From: UBA11222 sp030652895
Lineage (GTDB): Bacteria > Pseudomonadota > Alphaproteobacteria > UBA11222
Direction of reading: 5' to 3'
Assembly: GCA_038318895.1 (NCBI GenBank)
Contig: JBBQCS010000068.1
Coordinates: 1-15,938, forward strand
DNA length: 15,938 nt
Shown here: one piece after another, positions 15,244-15,938 of the stretch
Layout: each line of letters opens with the position of its first letter
How positions within the stretch are numbered: the stretch's first letter is position 1
Program-made: the position numbers and the translations under genes
Notes under the pieces: model-generated
Told to the model about the DNA's origin: nothing
What the model saw: only the letters and a program-made list of their open reading frames with translations
Databases searched by the model: none

Positions 15244-15390
15244 ATGACGGGCATCATGCCAACGGAAAAACCCCCGTATCATCCGGGTGACCGGATTTTA
15301 TGCTTTGCCATCGGCATTGCTGTCGCGAATCCGGATGTAACACTGCGGCAGGCCGTGCGTGAAACAACATGTGAGGTCTCGGTCCGATGA
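15244..15390 (+). CDS. Small 48-aa hypothetical protein coupled to the dioxygenase beta gene
   Basis: Not a recognised family. The ORF begins at ATG 15244, with AGGGAG about 10 nt upstream (15228-15233); an in-frame ATG at 15256 is the alternative, with GGAG 12 nt before it. The product begins MTGIMPTEKPPYHPGDRI and then has a short hydrophobic patch (ILCFAIGIAVAN) and a charged tail ending EVSVR. It has two Cys. The hydrophobic stretch is too short and broken to be a clear TM helix. Its TGA overlaps the ATG of the next gene as ATGA (15387-15390), the usual sign of translational coupling, which is the main reason to believe it is translated. A leader peptide or an unknown accessory subunit are both possible. 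Confidence 0.5.
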   Translation: MTGIMPTEKPPYHPGDRILCFAIGIAVANPDVTLRQAVRETTCEVSVR

Positions 15391-15884
15391 TGACGAATAT
15401 GGACCAGTGGGCATCGGTCAGCAGGTTTTTGGGGCTGGAGGCGCTTTATCTTGACACCAAAAACTGGGACGCCTGGATTGATCTGTATGCAGAAGATGCG
15501 GAATATTGGGTGCCGGCCTGGGATGACGACGACAAGCCGACGTCAGATCCGCAGCGTGAAATTTCTCTGATCTATTATCCAAACCGTGGTGGACTTGAAG
15601 ATAGGGTATTCCGTATCCGGACCGGACGTTCATCTTCTGCTTCGAATGCGCCCGCGCGCACGTCACACATTGCGCAACTGTTGCAGATTGAAACTCAGGG
15701 CGATCGCCTGCATGTGCGAACCAACTGGACGGTGAACTCCTATAAGGAAGATACGACGATCAACTATTATGGCTGGGCCGAATATGAGTTGACGCCTCAT
15801 GGCGATAGCTGGCGCATTGCGCGGCGCAAAGCCTATGTGCTGAACGATATTGCCAATACGGTTCTTGATTTTTACATGATCTGA
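15387..15884 (+). CDS. Ring-hydroxylating dioxygenase, beta (small) subunit
   Basis: Structural beta subunit (165 aa, NTF2-like alpha/beta fold) of a Rieske non-heme iron dioxygenase, which adds both atoms of O2 to an aromatic ring. The blocks WDAWIDLYAEDAEYWVPAW (27-45), DPQREISLIYY (54-64) and the GLEDRVFRIRTGRSS segment (69-83) match the benzoate/anthranilate group (BenB/AntB). The C-terminal WRIARRKAYVLNDI is also typical. The subunit has no metal site, so activity needs an alpha subunit carrying the Rieske cluster and Fe(II), which is not in the window; it may be the gene that starts at 15933. The first ATG (15387) overlaps the small ORF; ATG 15390 is an equivalent alternative. Confidence 0.93.
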   Translation: MMTNMDQWASVSRFLGLEALYLDTKNWDAWIDLYAEDAEYWVPAWDDDDKPTSDPQREISLIYYPNRGGLEDRVFRIRTGRSSSASNAPARTSHIAQLLQIETQGDRLHVRTNWTVNSYKEDTTINYYGWAEYELTPHGDSWRIARRKAYVLNDIANTVLDFYMI

Positions 15885-15886
15885 TA

Positions 15887-15916
15887 ATTGCTCATGGACC
15901 GGAGCAATCGATCCAT
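15887..15916 (+). other. Intercistronic hairpins between dioxygenase beta gene and next gene
   Basis: ATTGCTC (15887-15893) pairs perfectly with GAGCAAT (15902-15908) over an 8-nt loop. A competing stem ATGGA (15894-15898) with TCCAT (15912-15916) cannot form at the same time. There is no T-run, so it is not an intrinsic terminator. Confidence 0.5.
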
Positions 15917-15921
15917 TTAAC

Positions 15922-15938
15922 GGAGGTAATATATGTCC
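15922..15938 (+). CDS. Start of a further gene (cut by the window edge)
   Basis: GGAGG at 15922-15926 is followed after 6 nt by ATG TCC at 15933, an almost ideal ribosome binding site and start. Only two codons are visible, so no product can be named. From context an alpha subunit, ferredoxin or reductase of the dioxygenase is plausible but is pure inference. Confidence 0.6.

Overview
The window looks like a chromosomal segment of an alphaproteobacterium. The evidence is a moderately GC-rich sequence (my estimate, not computed), a conserved alphaproteobacterial-type cluster (HIG1 protein, cobalamin adenosyltransferase, etfB, etfA, 3-hydroxybutyryl-CoA dehydrogenase), a PAS_5-type protein and a Tat-type OpgG. 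The species cannot be named from this sequence. No mobile element, CRISPR array, tRNA or rRNA was seen.

Layout. The 3' end of purH (1-253, +) is followed by a gene-free stretch holding a perfect intrinsic terminator (427-452) and a possible structured RNA. From 486 to 5483 seven genes run on the minus strand. In transcription order they are a COG3618 amidohydrolase, a two-TM HIG1-type protein and a PduO-type cob(I)alamin adenosyltransferase, then, behind a separate promoter with a consensus TTGACA box, etfB, etfA, hbd and a small VOC (glyoxalase-fold) protein. The second group feeds electrons from acyl-CoA oxidation into the ETF pool and handles 3-hydroxyacyl-CoA. A divergent AT-rich region (5484-5629) then leads to opgG-opgH (+), which make periplasmic glucans and end at an intrinsic terminator. 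Next is a large FadH-type 2,4-dienoyl-CoA reductase (+).

From 11524 to 13925 a minus-strand overlapping gene set encodes an AmpG-like permease, a macro-domain protein and a PAS_5 protein. It converges on fadH with only 8 bp between stop codons. The right end is an aromatic-degradation locus. A BphB-type cis-dihydrodiol dehydrogenase (minus) is divergent from a 48-codon small ORF coupled by an ATGA overlap to a ring-hydroxylating dioxygenase beta subunit (plus). Another gene begins at the very edge (15933) behind a strong ribosome binding site.

Most genes are recognisable core or accessory metabolism. The least explained items are: the 3' region of purH, where two copies of the same sequence compete for the terminator arm; the tiny ORF ahead of the dioxygenase beta subunit; a macro domain whose usual catalytic Asp is Asn; the AmpG/macro/PAS gene set; and several dyads in intergenic regions. 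I did not find convincing evidence of an entirely new system.
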